Of a stretch of DNA of 64,000 bases, positions 10,370-19,936 are shown in pieces. Location: NCBI RefSeq assembly GCF_010365305.1, contig NZ_CP048279.1, positions 1,178,001 to 1,242,000 of the forward strand. The letters run 5' to 3'. This stretch comes from Staphylococcus sp. MI 10-1553 (GTDB lineage: Bacteria; Bacillota; Bacilli; Staphylococcales; Staphylococcaceae). The notes beneath the pieces were generated by a model, which saw nothing but the letters and a program-made list of their open reading frames with translations, searched no databases and was not told the DNA's origin. Position 1 is the stretch's first letter, and each line of letters starts with the position of its first letter. The position numbers and the translations under genes are program-made.

Positions 10370-10700
10370 CCATCATGGATTCGCGTTCCTAGGGGCTAAT
10401 CCTTCAATTAAATTCGGCTTGATTGAAGTGTAAACACTGGATAGATGCCGAATTGGATTTTGAGAGCAGTACAGAAATCTCATGTGTAACAAAGATTTCG
10501 AGGTACTGCCCCCCGCAAGGCTGACTAGACTTCTCAAAAGCATGCGCATTGAGAAGTCAGACAGCTACTGCGATGAACAGTAACCACTATCAAAGTGATT
10601 AGACGTGATATTGTTTTTTACCTTTCCCTCAGGAGTCTCGCCCATTTGAGCAATTGAACTTCAAAGACAGTAAATGAGGGCAAACTTAATTGCACCCGAG
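10370..10700 (-). repeat. Structured intergenic repeat, copy A
   Basis: No gene is present between yhaM and prsA. The region is built of hairpins. GAGCAGTACAGAAATC at about 10461 pairs with GATTTCGAGGTACTGC at about 10495. GACTTCTCAA at about 10528 pairs with TTGAGAAGTC at about 10548. The same blocks, in the same order, recur at 17560-17895: the CTAGGGGCT/CTAGGAGCT box, the hairpins, GGCTGACTAGACTTCTCAAAAGC, and CAGGAGTCTC near the end. The strand is uncertain; read leftward, it starts with GAGACTCCTGAGGG. It may be a mobile-element remnant or a structured RNA. Confidence 0.6.
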
Positions 10701-10796
10701 CCTCGTTTTATCAGTTGTAATTTCCAAAGTAACTCAATTTTTATAGGAGAGATATTCGGGTGAGAGGAAACTCAGCCAAGTTTGAAATCTATACTA

Positions 10797-10834
10797 AAAA
10801 GGTGCGGAGACTAAAATAGTTGTCTCGCACCTTT
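10797..10834 (-). terminator. Terminator of prsA
   Basis: AAAGGTGCGGAGAC (10798-10811) pairs with GTCTCGCACCTTT (10822-10834) with one bulged base. On the minus strand the stem is followed by TTTTTAG. It lies just downstream of the prsA stop. Confidence 0.8.
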
Positions 10835-10848
10835 CCTTTTTCGCGCAA

Positions 10849-11805
10849 TTACATGCCTAATTGACCGCCTTGTGATGATTGTTTTTTCAACGCATCTGGA
10901 TTTAAAATATTATCCTTGATGGCTTTTTCCACATCACGATCTTTATAATCAACATTATATTCGTCAAGCAAATCTTTATAAGCGTCTGTTAAGATTTTAG
11001 GGTCTTTTTGTAATTTATTTTGAATGATTGTTTCTTTTAGTTTAGATTTCTCTTTATCAAAATCATCTTCTTTATCTGCACGAATGATATGGTAACCATA
11101 TTCAGTTTTAACGACATCTGAAATTTGGCCATCTTTCAATTTGAACAGTGCTTCTTCAAACGGTTTAACCATTTGTCCTTTGATGACATAACCAAGGCTA
11201 CCATTTTTATCTTTTGTTGAATCCATCGACTCTTCTTTTGCTAACTTGTCGAAGTCTTTAGGATTTTTATCGAGCTTCTCTTTAATCTCATCAATTTTTT
11301 TCTTAGCGTCTTTATCTGATAAGCCTTCTTTATCGTCTTTATCTTGTTTGACTTTAATTAAAATATGAGATGCTTTTTTCGTATTATCTTTAATTTCTTT
11401 ATCTGAAACTTTGACTTTTTCATTTAACAACTCTTTTTGGTAGCTAACCAATTTACGTTGTTCTTTATAATCGTCAATCGTCATACCTTGTTGTTTCAGT
11501 AAACTTTCAAATTGCTTTTTACCACCATATTTTTCAATTTCTTCGTCAGTTTCTTTATCGATTTGTTTTTGATCGACCTTATCGTTATATTTTTTCTCTA
11601 AAATTTTATTCAATAATACTTTAAATGATTGGCTTGCGATTTGATCATTACCAATTTCTTTTAAAACGTCTTCCACTTTAACGTCTCCCGCTTTAGAAGT
11701 AATTAAGGTTTGATCTTTTGAAGTAGGGGCATCATTTCCACATGCTCCGAGTAATACTGCACTTGCTGTAATAGGAATAAATAATTTTTGTATGCCTTTC
11801 TTCAT
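10849..11805 (-). CDS. prsA: PrsA foldase lipoprotein (parvulin PPIase)
   Basis: This extracytoplasmic peptidyl-prolyl cis-trans isomerase helps secreted proteins fold. The start at 11805 (MKKGIQKLF) gives 318 residues and has AAAGGAGC upstream; an in-frame ATG at 11835 would add ten residues before the signal peptide and is less likely. The lipobox LLGAC places the lipidated cysteine at about residue 22. The central parvulin domain (about 135-235) contains KASHILIK, FDKLAKEES, GSLGYVIKGQM and YGYHIIR. The chain is Lys- and Asp-rich. Its own terminator follows. Confidence 0.95.
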   Translation of the reverse strand: MKKGIQKLFIPITASAVLLGACGNDAPTSKDQTLITSKAGDVKVEDVLKEIGNDQIASQSFKVLLNKILEKKYNDKVDQKQIDKETDEEIEKYGGKKQFESLLKQQGMTIDDYKEQRKLVSYQKELLNEKVKVSDKEIKDNTKKASHILIKVKQDKDDKEGLSDKDAKKKIDEIKEKLDKNPKDFDKLAKEESMDSTKDKNGSLGYVIKGQMVKPFEEALFKLKDGQISDVVKTEYGYHIIRADKEDDFDKEKSKLKETIIQNKLQKDPKILTDAYKDLLDEYNVDYKDRDVEKAIKDNILNPDALKKQSSQGGQLGM

Positions 11806-12015
11806 CTTATGAGCTCCTTTATATGTAATTAACACACATAAATATTACCATAATGTCTTTCAGCAACCAATGAAGAAGGGCAAAAATACGACTAAAAGAT
11901 GAGCACGTGTTCATATTTATAACATTTTTAATGAATAATTGTGTTATTCCATGCCAATGATGATGTAGTGTTCATGCCTTATCTCAAATTATGATGATTG
12001 TGCATTTGCTGATGT

Positions 12016-13079
12016 TCATTGCTCTCTTAACAATAATGTTGCTGAAAAACCTACAAGTAGTAAGAGTGCTGCAAGATAGAAATCGATTGCCATGGAACCA
12101 GTCACATCCGTTAAAAAAACCAGTGATATATGGTGCGAGAATAGAAGCAGTCATACCGATAAAGTTGTAAACACTAAGCGATGTCCCTAATGCATTTTTA
12201 GGCGCATTATTTGCTACGACTGCAATTAACACCGGATTTGTACTAATCTTTCCGAAATACCGGTTTTCGTCTTCCTAATTTATCTGAAAGCCAACTAAAG
12301 AATAAAGATCCTGAAATTGCTGCCCATGGTACGAGTGATGCGACAAAAGCAACTTGTGCGCCGCTAATCCCTCTTTATGATTCTAAGTAATAATCAGAAA
12401 AAACCTTAAATTGAACAAAAGATAATGATATACGTTAAATTCAGATTGCGATTTTTAAGCAAGTTCGACAATTTAAAAGGTGCTAAGTTGTCTTCTTGTT
12501 GCACTTGATGTCGAGGGTGCTCTTTAATAATGTGATACATTAAAAATGCGATGATTAAAATAGGATAGCCACAATGAAAAATGGTGTTCTCAAACTCATC
12601 CCCATTTCAGAAACGGTAATGCTTGAGATGAAATAGCCGATAGATGTTCCGAAAGCCATGCCACTATTAATTAAAGCATGCCTAATGTTCCGGTATCGCT
12701 TCTGAAGATAGTGCATATTGTGGACTGTAGAACATCTCTTAAGCTAATCCAACAATGACCCATGCGATGACCAATAAGATATAACTCGGCATCAATCCTG
12801 TAATAACCATAAAAATAAAAAGAGGGGAGTAATATTTTTTCTGCCTATTTTATCTCCCATGATACCTGTGGGAATTTGGGTCGCTGTATAACCAATAAAG
12901 AATAAACTCATTATTAAACCTAATTATGCATTGTTTAACGTGAATTCTGTTTTAATATGACCCCTAAGCGAATTTAAAATTGTTCGTGCTGCATAAATAA
13001 CTAACCAACCTAATGTAAAAACGGCAACAAGACTCATCTAATAGCGTGGCTGAACTTGATTTGCTTTGTCATGATTCAT
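12016..13079 (-). pseudogene. Decayed MFS transporter
   Basis: Read leftward from an ATG at 13079 (GAAGGAGTGATG upstream), the sequence translates as MNHDKANQVQPRY and then meets a stop. It continues as SLVAVFTLGWLVIYAARTIL..., a typical first MFS helix, interrupted again after TEFTLNNA. Further stops and frame changes follow. The last readable part is at 12232-11984 (AVVANNAPKNALGTSLSVYNFIGM and ITGFF), and the C-terminal frame ends ...LLREQ at 12016. About 1064 bp remain of an expected ~1200. Many independent lesions point to an old loss, not a sequencing error. The substrate is unknown; the length and motifs resemble ACS-type major facilitator proteins. Confidence 0.85.
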
Positions 13080-13244
13080 AATCATCACTCCTTCAAAAAA
13101 CTTTCACCTAAAGGGTAACGAATCATGCACGCCTAAGCATTATCAAAGCTACCCATTTTTACGTCATTTTTTAATCATTTTAGCCAAATTTTGATATGGC
13201 AGCATACAGAAAAGTATGGGGGAGATACATTTATTGACGCAAAA

Positions 13245-13285
13245 CAAAAAAGACTGATACATTTCAAAAAGTGAAAATGTATCAG
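13245..13285 (-). terminator. Terminator of the DUF3267 gene
   Basis: CTGATACATTT (13254-13264) pairs with AAATGTATCAG (13275-13285), followed on the minus strand by TCTTTTTTG. The stem overlaps the last codons of the gene. Confidence 0.85.
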
Positions 13286-13848
13286 CCCATATTGATATGT
13301 TTTGAATGTTCATTGTGTACTAACAATAGGAAACCATTTTGATGTTCTTCGACGTAATGCCCTTGACGAACTGAAAGGATAACTTTTAAGTAGAGTATGT
13401 CCATTACAGAATAACCAGCATTCAATGCTAATAAAAACATAAAGTAATGGCCATACTCAGGGTTTGCGCGTGCTACAAGGATACAAATGATTGTAATCAC
13501 TATGAGTGGCATGATGAGACATATACAAAAAAAAGACTTGCGTATTGGACGATCAAGATAAATATTGTATAATGGCAGCCACGATTGACGTATTAACTTG
13601 TGAACTCTTAAATATTTCAAGTAAGGCAATATCGTAATAATATGAATAAGTTTGTGAATGGGATATAAAAATAACATTAAGACAATAAACAATAGAAAGT
13701 TTTGATCTGTAAATGGTACATCAGAATAATAATGAAACATTTCAAAACTAACAAAAAATGTGATAACAACCGTTACAAAACTTATAAAAGCAATACGAGG
13801 TAAACCAAATCTTGAATGGACATCAATTGAACGCAAACAGTTTAACAT
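13282..13848 (-). CDS. DUF3267 membrane protein
   Basis: This 188-residue protein has four hydrophobic segments: about residues 20-38, 50-72, 108-126 and 132-155. DUF3267 proteins are putative membrane zinc metalloproteases recognised by an HExxH-type motif at the start of a helix. Here the motif reads HKLIH (PIHKLIHIITILPY), so the catalytic Glu is replaced by Lys and protease activity is doubtful. The ATG lies behind AAAGGAGC. The gene follows hpr in the same direction (48 bases after its stop) and has its own terminator. The role is unknown. Confidence 0.75.
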   Translation of the reverse strand: MLNCLRSIDVHSRFGLPRIAFISFVTVVITFFVSFEMFHYYSDVPFTDQNFLLFIVLMLFLYPIHKLIHIITILPYLKYLRVHKLIRQSWLPLYNIYLDRPIRKSFFCICLIMPLIVITIICILVARANPEYGHYFMFLLALNAGYSVMDILYLKVILSVRQGHYVEEHQNGFLLLVHNEHSKHINMG

Positions 13849-13896
13849 TTACAAGCTCCTTTGCTATCAGTAATATAACGTATTATCTACCTGAAA

Positions 13897-14427
13897 TTAC
13901 TGTTCGTCAAGCAAATTTTCTCGAATATGATTTTGACATAAATTCACGTCATTAATAAAGTCTTTACCGTGCAATTTAGCAACGAGATAGTGAACATCAC
14001 TAAAGCTTGGAAGGTGGAACATTTCAGTTTGGAAATCTTTTGAAGCATTGTAGATTTTATTTTGTTCTTCGTCATATTGTTCGAAAATTTCATCTACTAA
14101 AGCTTTACCTTTATCCGTTAAAGTAATGTACGTATTCCTCTTGTCATTGTGGTCTTTCTCCATGTTAAGCAATGCTTGTTGTTCTAGGCGCTTTGCAAAA
14201 TTATATGCTGTTGAAACGTGCATTACACCGTATTTAGATATGTCTGAAATAGTTGCGCGACCAAAAGCGTATAGAGTTAATAAAATCAGATGTTCATTCA
14301 TGGCGATACCCGATTTTTTTAACCAACGCTGCCAATCGCTTTCGGCATTTTTCCATAGAACTTTAGATAACATGGCAATTTTATGTGTGTAAAGCATTCC
14401 CTCAATTTGTGCTTGTCTGTCATTCAT
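13897..14427 (-). CDS. hpr: MarR-type transcriptional regulator Hpr/ScoC
   Basis: The 176-residue protein begins MNDRQAQIEG at 14427, behind GAAAGGAGTC; an upstream in-frame ATG lacks such a site. A winged-helix MarR core spans about residues 25-120. It includes SGIAMNEHLILLTLY, the recognition region ISKYGVMHVSTAYNFAKRLE, and the wing KDHNDKRNTYITLTDKG. In Bacillus, Hpr (ScoC) represses exoprotease and transition-state genes. Its place beside prsA, hit and ecs matches that organism's arrangement. Targets in this host cannot be inferred. Confidence 0.9.
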   Translation of the reverse strand: MNDRQAQIEGMLYTHKIAMLSKVLWKNAESDWQRWLKKSGIAMNEHLILLTLYAFGRATISDISKYGVMHVSTAYNFAKRLEQQALLNMEKDHNDKRNTYITLTDKGKALVDEIFEQYDEEQNKIYNASKDFQTEMFHLPSFSDVHYLVAKLHGKDFINDVNLCQNHIRENLLDEQ

Positions 14428-14528
14428 AATGCTAGACTCCTTTCTTAGACTATAAAAAAGCATGATACTGTATTGTACCATGCTTTAACGTCATTATATC
14501 GAATTATGTTCTTTCAAACACTAAAAAA

Positions 14529-14885
14529 TTATTTTTTTGTTGGAAAATTTGTCATTTCTTCGCCACGATTTTGTAGATTTTCGATATGTGATTGAAGTTG
14601 TTTAATATTTGGATCGATGTCAGCTTTAAATTCACCAATCATCGTTTTCACTTCATCACCAATTGAGCTAGCAAAACTTTGGCTTTCATTTTTAATTTGA
14701 GCGATATAACGTTTAATATCATGGATACTATTTTTCATCGTATCGACTTCAAGTTCAAGTTCTGTTTTAGGTCGTGCCGCTTTTGGATTGGCGATACGCG
14801 TTTGACCATCTCTCGCAACTAAAGCTACACCTAAACCTGTTGCCACACCAGCAACAACGCCTAATGTCATTCGAACGATTTTCAT
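14529..14885 (-). CDS. YtxH-like membrane-anchored protein
   Basis: This 118-residue protein has one N-terminal hydrophobic segment (about residues 4-24, TLGVVAGVATGLGVALVA) with a Gly-rich pattern, and a long amphipathic C-terminal helix, the layout of YtxH/general stress proteins. The tail is probably cytoplasmic and possibly coiled-coil. Function is not known. It is leftward, 77 bases after the HIT gene, with GAGGAAAATT before the ATG. Confidence 0.7.
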   Translation of the reverse strand: MKIVRMTLGVVAGVATGLGVALVARDGQTRIANPKAARPKTELELEVDTMKNSIHDIKRYIAQIKNESQSFASSIGDEVKTMIGEFKADIDPNIKQLQSHIENLQNRGEEMTNFPTKK

Positions 14886-14962
14886 AATTTTCCTCCTCGG
14901 ACAATTTTCTTTTATATATACCCATTTGTTTATAAAATATGCGGTTTAAGAATAATTTAATC

Positions 14963-15388
14963 TTATTCGATGTTTGAAGCAATTTGAGTAGCAATGTCTG
15001 CCTTTTGTGCATCATCAATTTGAGATTCATTTGTTTCCCAATGATAACCGAAGCCATCGATGTCATTTTCATAACGTGGAATTAAATGAAAATGAATATG
15101 GAAAACGGATTGTGATGCATATTCGCCATTGTTTTGAATGACGTTTAAGCCGTCTGGGTTAAATGTTTTCTTAATCGCATTCGCCACAATCGGCAATGCT
15201 TCTCCGATATGTTTCATCGTTTCAGCATCTGTTTCATAAATGTTTGGTGACGGCTTTTTAGGAATGAGTAATGTATGGCCTTTAGAAACTTGAGAAATAT
15301 CTAAAAATGCATAGACATAATCATTTTCGTAAACTTTAAAACTTGGAATGTCGCCGGCAATAATCTTTGAGAATATCGTTTCAGTCAT
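14963..15388 (-). CDS. hit: HIT-family nucleotide hydrolase
   Basis: This 141-residue histidine-triad protein has its catalytic motif HIHFHLIPR at about residues 98-106, preceded by GLNVIQNNGEYASQSVFH. The N-terminal TIFSKIIAGDIPSFKVYEND is typical of the HinT/Hit branch, which hydrolyses nucleoside phosphoramidates or related nucleotides in the cytosol. The start at 15388 has GAGGGA upstream; the in-frame ATG at 15442 has none. It is divergent from ecsAB with about 135 bases between, as in Bacillus. Confidence 0.93.
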   Translation of the reverse strand: MTETIFSKIIAGDIPSFKVYENDYVYAFLDISQVSKGHTLLIPKKPSPNIYETDAETMKHIGEALPIVANAIKKTFNPDGLNVIQNNGEYASQSVFHIHFHLIPRYENDIDGFGYHWETNESQIDDAQKADIATQIASNIE

Positions 15389-15523
15389 ATAGATTCCCTC
15401 ATTTCTTGATTTAGTTTTATTATAGCACGTGTGACTGTTCATGTAACGATATTATCAAATGTCTATTAAATAGCAATGGCAATAGTATTTTTGATACAAT
15501 AACAGTTATGGAGGTGCAGATGA

Positions 15524-16261
15524 ATGACTGTACAAATTAAAAATTTAACAGGCGGTTATGGTAAAAAGCCTGTCATTAAAAATATAAATTTTGAACTCAC
15601 AGATGGAGAAATTGTTGGTTTAATCGGCTTAAATGGTGCGGGTAAAAGTACAACAATCAAACATATTTTAGGATTGTTGACGCCGACTGAAGGTGACATG
15701 TCGATTTCAGGCATTCATATTAAAGATGATATACATGCATATCGACAACATTTATCGTATATTCCAGAAGCACCTGTCATTTATGATGCGCTTACGTTAA
15801 AAGAACACCTTGAAATGACAGCGATGGCTTATGGTATTGACTACGATACAGCGATGGAACGCGCAATGCCCTTATTGAAGGTGTTTCGATTAGAAGATCA
15901 ATTACACATTTTTCCGAGTCATTTTTCTAAAGGGATGAAGCAAAAAGTAATGATTATTTGCGCGTTTATTGTAGAACCAGATTTTTACATTATAGACGAG
16001 CCATTTTTGGGCCTTGATCCGATTGGAATACAGTCGATGCTTGATTTGATGGCATCTAAAAAAGAAGAAGGTCGTACAGTGTTGATGAGTACACATATTT
16101 TAGCGACTGCTGAACGTTATTGTGACCGTTTTATTATATTAGATCAAGGTGAAATCGTCGCGATGGGGGATTTGGATGCGTTACGTCAACAAACAGCGAT
16201 GCCACATGCGACGTTAGATGAAATCTACATTCATGTCACTAAAGGAGCACAATCCTCATGA
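15524..16261 (+). CDS. ecsA: ABC transporter ATP-binding protein EcsA
   Basis: This 245-residue ABC ATPase shows Walker A LNGAGKST at about residue 38, the signature HFSKGMKQKVMI near 135, Walker B FYIIDEPFLGLDP near 155 and the switch His in MSTHIL near 190. It pairs with EcsB, whose ATG overlaps its last codons (ATGA). Ecs exporters in Firmicutes affect protein secretion, membrane lipid balance and processing of peptide signals. The transported substrate is not readable here. The RBS is GGAGGTG. Confidence 0.95.
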   Translation: MTVQIKNLTGGYGKKPVIKNINFELTDGEIVGLIGLNGAGKSTTIKHILGLLTPTEGDMSISGIHIKDDIHAYRQHLSYIPEAPVIYDALTLKEHLEMTAMAYGIDYDTAMERAMPLLKVFRLEDQLHIFPSHFSKGMKQKVMIICAFIVEPDFYIIDEPFLGLDPIGIQSMLDLMASKKEEGRTVLMSTHILATAERYCDRFIILDQGEIVAMGDLDALRQQTAMPHATLDEIYIHVTKGAQSS

Positions 16262-17472
16262 AAACGGCAAGACAACTTTTTCGAGAGCGTTTAAATGCAC
16301 AACGAAAAGAAAAAAATTACTATAACAAATTTATTTTCAACGGCCATTTTTCAGTGTTTCTCGTCATATTATTAGGTGCGTTTATATTGGGATATGGTCA
16401 ATGGTTAAAGCATGTACCTGAAGGAATCAATTACATGCTGTGGGTATCCATTGTGTTGTCCATCACATCCATCTTTCCATTAAAAACTTTGTTAGAAGAT
16501 GCTGACCGCTTATTTTTACTTCCGTTCGAACGTCAAATGAAAGTGTACATACGTGACAGTATCATTTTTAGTTATTTATCAAGATTGCCATTACAAATTT
16601 TAATGCTTATTGTGTTTTACCCATTAATAAACACGGTTTATCCAGAACGTATGGCGAACTTCATTGTGACCATTGTTTTAGCCATCATTTTACCGTTAGC
16701 AGGATTATGCTTAAAGTGGGAATGGTACCGCTTTAGACTTGAAAACTGGTCTGTTCAACTCGTACTGTTCATTTTCAACCTTGGTGGCTACTATGTCATG
16801 TTGTCGGCCTTTGATTTGTCAGTTGTCATCGCAGTCATGGGCATTATCGTTTTATGTTTATTGCTGAACAGATTGAATGTTAATCAGCTGTTTCCATGGG
16901 AGGCAATGATTAAGCAAGCCCATCAACATCGTATCAACTATTATAAATTTGTGAACATGTTTACCGACGTCAAAGGAATGCAAGAACAAGCAGTCCGTCG
17001 CCGTTATCTTGATTTCATGTTAAAAACGCCGAAACCATTTGATGCGACACAACTCTATCCATTTCTATTTAAACGTAACTTTTTACGTGGCAAAGACGCA
17101 TTAAACATGACATTGCGTTTAGTGATTATATGTACATTAATCATGGTCTGGCTAAACCATCCATGGGTCAATGCGGTCATTGGTAGTTTGGCGATGTATA
17201 TTATCGTGTTACAAATGTCACAATTTTATACTCAAGAAGCGTATAGTTTATGGCCGCAAGTTTGGCCGGTGTCAGAATTGTATGTCATAGAAGGTTACCG
17301 AAAGTTTTTACAACAAACTGTACTTATCATAGGTATCTTATTCAGTATCGTATATGTGTTACTACATGTGACTCAGTTTTATTTCGTCATCTTCTTTTTT
17401 ATCGTCGGTTATTTAACCATCCGCAGTACGATTAAGAAATTAAAATATCAAGAAAGTTTATTGAAGGATTAA
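16258..17472 (+). CDS. ecsB: ABC transporter permease EcsB
   Basis: This 404-residue polytopic membrane protein has hydrophobic segments at about residues 31-49, 57-78, 98-120, 130-150, 168-200, 285-320 and 355-390. It is the membrane half of the EcsAB transporter, translationally coupled to ecsA by a 4-base overlap. The basic N-terminus (RERLNAQRKEKNYYNKF) and the loop LFLLPFERQMKVYIR are typical of EcsB. No ecsC follows; the next 500 bases are a structured repeat. Confidence 0.9.
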   Translation: MKTARQLFRERLNAQRKEKNYYNKFIFNGHFSVFLVILLGAFILGYGQWLKHVPEGINYMLWVSIVLSITSIFPLKTLLEDADRLFLLPFERQMKVYIRDSIIFSYLSRLPLQILMLIVFYPLINTVYPERMANFIVTIVLAIILPLAGLCLKWEWYRFRLENWSVQLVLFIFNLGGYYVMLSAFDLSVVIAVMGIIVLCLLLNRLNVNQLFPWEAMIKQAHQHRINYYKFVNMFTDVKGMQEQAVRRRYLDFMLKTPKPFDATQLYPFLFKRNFLRGKDALNMTLRLVIICTLIMVWLNHPWVNAVIGSLAMYIIVLQMSQFYTQEAYSLWPQVWPVSELYVIEGYRKFLQQTVLIIGILFSIVYVLLHVTQFYFVIFFFIVGYLTIRSTIKKLKYQESLLKD

Positions 17473-17499
17473 ATAAAATGGTTAAACGTAGAAACAGGC

Positions 17500-17895
17500 T
17501 GTGACATAATAATTTTTGATGCTTTTGATGCAGTGTTTTGTTTAACTTGCCCTTTCCCTACAATTTGTGTTTTTTGATTGCCCTCATAGCTTCTCGTTCT
17601 TCTAGGAGCTGAACCAATAACTAACCAACGCTTTGATTTTAATATTACATTTGTTGAAGCGTTGGTGGATTTTGGGAGCAGTACAGAAATCTTATGTGTA
17701 ATAAAGATTTCGTAGTAATACCTCCGAAAGGCTGACTAGACTTCTCAAAAGCATGCGGTCAGACAGCTACTGCAATAAACAGTAATCACTATTTAAAGTA
17801 AAGAAGTGACTGTTAGCAGTATGCACTGATTCTTCAGGAGTCTCAGTCTTTGGGCAATCTTACTTCAAATCGTAGGAAACTGAGGGCAAGTTTAT
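17500..17895 (-). repeat. Structured intergenic repeat, copy B
   Basis: This is a degenerate relative of the repeat at 10370-10700. It shares GGGAGCAGTACAGAAATC, GGCTGACTAGACTTCTCAA, CAGACAGCTACTGC and TTCAGGAGTCTC in the same order. An extra inverted repeat, CCAACGCTTTGA (about 17626) with GAAGCGTTGG (about 17656), is specific to this copy. The second arm of the TTCTCAA hairpin has been lost here, unlike in copy A. The 500 bases between ecsB and traP contain no gene that I can support. Confidence 0.6.
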
Positions 17896-17995
17896 GAAAT
17901 CAAGAAAACCAATAGCATCCATTTTTATGTCCCATTCATCTTCATTTTTCGACTGTTCTATCATTTTTAATGAATCATAAATCCAAGAATAGGAT

Positions 17996-18027
17996 AAAGG
18001 CTGGGAAAACTTAATGTCCCAGCCTTT
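17996..18027 (-). terminator. Hairpin downstream of traP
   Basis: AAAGGCTGGGA (17996-18006) pairs with TCCCAGCCTTT (18017-18027). The T tract is weak on the minus strand, so termination is likely but not certain. Confidence 0.6.
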
Positions 18028-18045
18028 ATGTCCTAGACTGTTTTT

Positions 18046-18555
18046 TTAACATTCCTCTTTAGAAATTGGATAAAAGAATTGTTCTAAATATGAAGCGTGT
18101 GTACTTGATGATCCTGCAAGTGGGCGAACAGCTTCTTTAGAAAAATGTTCACGGAATGCAGAAGATTTTTTGTAGTCTTCATATGCTTTACGTGACGAAA
18201 ATCCTAACAATACTTTATAAATATTGCTTTGTAAAGGTTTTAATAATCGGTAAGTATTGAAACCATCATATTCATCTAAATGAGGAAGGTAACTCTCTAG
18301 TTTCTTTTCCAACTGATATTTATGATCTTCAGTCGTCGGTATTGATATTAACGCATGAAAATCATCATTTGAAATTGAACCAAAGCGTGTTAAGACGCGA
18401 AACTTTTTAGGCTGTTGAAAAATAGTCTCGCCATTTGTCTCCTCAATCATGACAGATTGGTCGTTACCAGAAAAAATAAATAAGTCATGGTTTTCGTTGT
18501 TGAGTTGGATTTGATTTAAATATCCGTAAGTACCATATGTGATATAAAATTTCAT
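18046..18555 (-). CDS. traP: TRAP, antibiotic biosynthesis monooxygenase-fold protein
   Basis: This 169-residue protein matches staphylococcal TRAP (originally 'target of RNAIII-activating protein') in length and sequence type, starting MKFYITYGTYGYL. The second half (about residues 65-165) fits a dimeric ABM-type ferredoxin-like domain. The quorum-sensing role first proposed for TRAP was later disputed; a stress or DNA-protection role has been suggested instead. The ATG follows GGAGGAAAACACC. It is divergent from the hem operon, as in S. aureus. Confidence 0.88.
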   Translation of the reverse strand: MKFYITYGTYGYLNQIQLNNENHDLFIFSGNDQSVMIEETNGETIFQQPKKFRVLTRFGSISNDDFHALISIPTTEDHKYQLEKKLESYLPHLDEYDGFNTYRLLKPLQSNIYKVLLGFSSRKAYEDYKKSSAFREHFSKEAVRPLAGSSSTHASYLEQFFYPISKEEC

Positions 18556-18864
18556 GGTGTTTTCCTCCTTGTTTCATTTATTATAAGTTTTTCTCACTTA
18601 AATCACCACTAAAAAATACCTAATTCCCCTTAACTTAAGCGACTATTTTTGTACGATTTATTCATGTCATATGATTCATAAAATACGCTCTAAATATACA
18701 TGAATAAGGGCAAGAAAATCATGTCAAAATTGCAAGGCAGCATTGTCGACATCTCTCAGTCAAATGTACATTTTAAATTTTTATGACATTTGAGCCAGAT
18801 ACTGATGGTAGGGGGACTTGATATGATATATTAATGAAGAATGACGTTGTTTAAGGAGGAACAT
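18556..18864. other. Divergent intergenic region between traP and hemE
   Basis: This is a 309-base AT-rich stretch. It holds the traP ribosome binding site at the left and the AAGGAGG of hemE at the right. A TATGAT/TATATT-rich segment near 18820-18835 probably carries the hem promoter, but no good -35 match is obvious. No ORF or strong hairpin is seen. Confidence 0.4.
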
Positions 18865-19899
18865 ATGGGTACGACAAAAAACGATACAATTTTGCGTGCG
18901 ATTAAAGGAGAAGCAGTCTCTCATACCCCTGTTTGGTTTATGAGACAGGCGGGACGTTCACAACCAGAATATCGCAAATTAAAAGAAAAATACTCACTTT
19001 TCGACATTACACATCAACCAGAATTATGTGCTTATGTCACTGCACTACCGGTTGAACAATACAACACAGATGCAGCGGTATTATATAAAGATATAATGAC
19101 ACCACTAAAATCAATCGGTGTAGACGTTGATATTAAATCTGGCATTGGACCCGTGATCGCTAATCCGATTCGACAAATGTCTGATGTGGAAGCATTAGGT
19201 CAAATCAATCCAGAGCGCGATATCCCTTATGTTTTAGACACAATCAAATTATTGACTGAAGAAAAATTAAATGTCCCATTGATTGGTTTTACAGGTGCGC
19301 CATTCACTTTAGCGAGTTATATGATTGAAGGTGGCCCATCTAAAAACTATAATCAGACGAAAGCACTTATGTATAGTGATGAAGCGACATGGTTTAAATT
19401 AATGGACGTGTTGACAGACATGTCGATTCGTTATGTCGGTGCACAAGTGAAAGCGGGTGCACAACTCATTCAAGTGTTTGATTCATGGGTAGGGACTTTG
19501 AATCAACCGGACTATGACTACTATATTAAGCCGTGTATGGAAAAACTGATCACAGGGATTAAAGCTTACAACGTCCCTGTCATTATGTTTGGCGTTGGGG
19601 CAAGCCATTTAATAGAGTCGTGGAATGCTTTACCTATCGATGTCTTAGGGCTAGATTGGCGTACATCGATTAATGAAGAACGTGCCAAAGGGGTTTCAAA
19701 AGCATTACAAGGCAATTTAGACCCAAGCATTTTATTAGCACCGTGGGAAGTCATTGAAGCACGCTTGAAACCAATTTTAGATCAAGGGATGGCACACGGG
19801 CGACACATTTTCAATTTAGGTCACGGCGTCTTTCCTGAAGTGAAACCGGAAACGTTAAAAAGCGTGACTCAATTTGTGCATGACTATACAAAGCGTTAA
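18865..19899 (+). CDS. hemE: Uroporphyrinogen decarboxylase
   Basis: HemE converts uroporphyrinogen III to coproporphyrinogen III in the cytosol. The 344-residue protein starts [12 protein letters not shown] at 18865, seven bases behind AAGGAGGAAC; the in-frame ATG at 18841 lacks a site. The family signatures are intact: [16 protein letters not shown] near residue 19, [19 protein letters not shown] with the catalytic Asp near 70, and [17 protein letters not shown] near 140. It is first in the hemE-hemH-hemY operon. Confidence 0.96.
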   Translation: MGTTKNDTILRAIKGEAVSHTPVWFMRQAGRSQPEYRKLKEKYSLFDITHQPELCAYVTALPVEQYNTDAAVLYKDIMTPLKSIGVDVDIKSGIGPVIANPIRQMSDVEALGQINPERDIPYVLDTIKLLTEEKLNVPLIGFTGAPFTLASYMIEGGPSKNYNQTKALMYSDEATWFKLMDVLTDMSIRYVGAQVKAGAQLIQVFDSWVGTLNQPDYDYYIKPCMEKLITGIKAYNVPVIMFGVGASHLIESWNALPIDVLGLDWRTSINEERAKGVSKALQGNLDPSILLAPWEVIEARLKPILDQGMAHGRHIFNLGHGVFPEVKPETLKSVTQFVHDYTKR

Positions 19900-19936
19900 T
19901 TTGCAAGAATCGAGTATATAAAGGACGGATTAAAAG

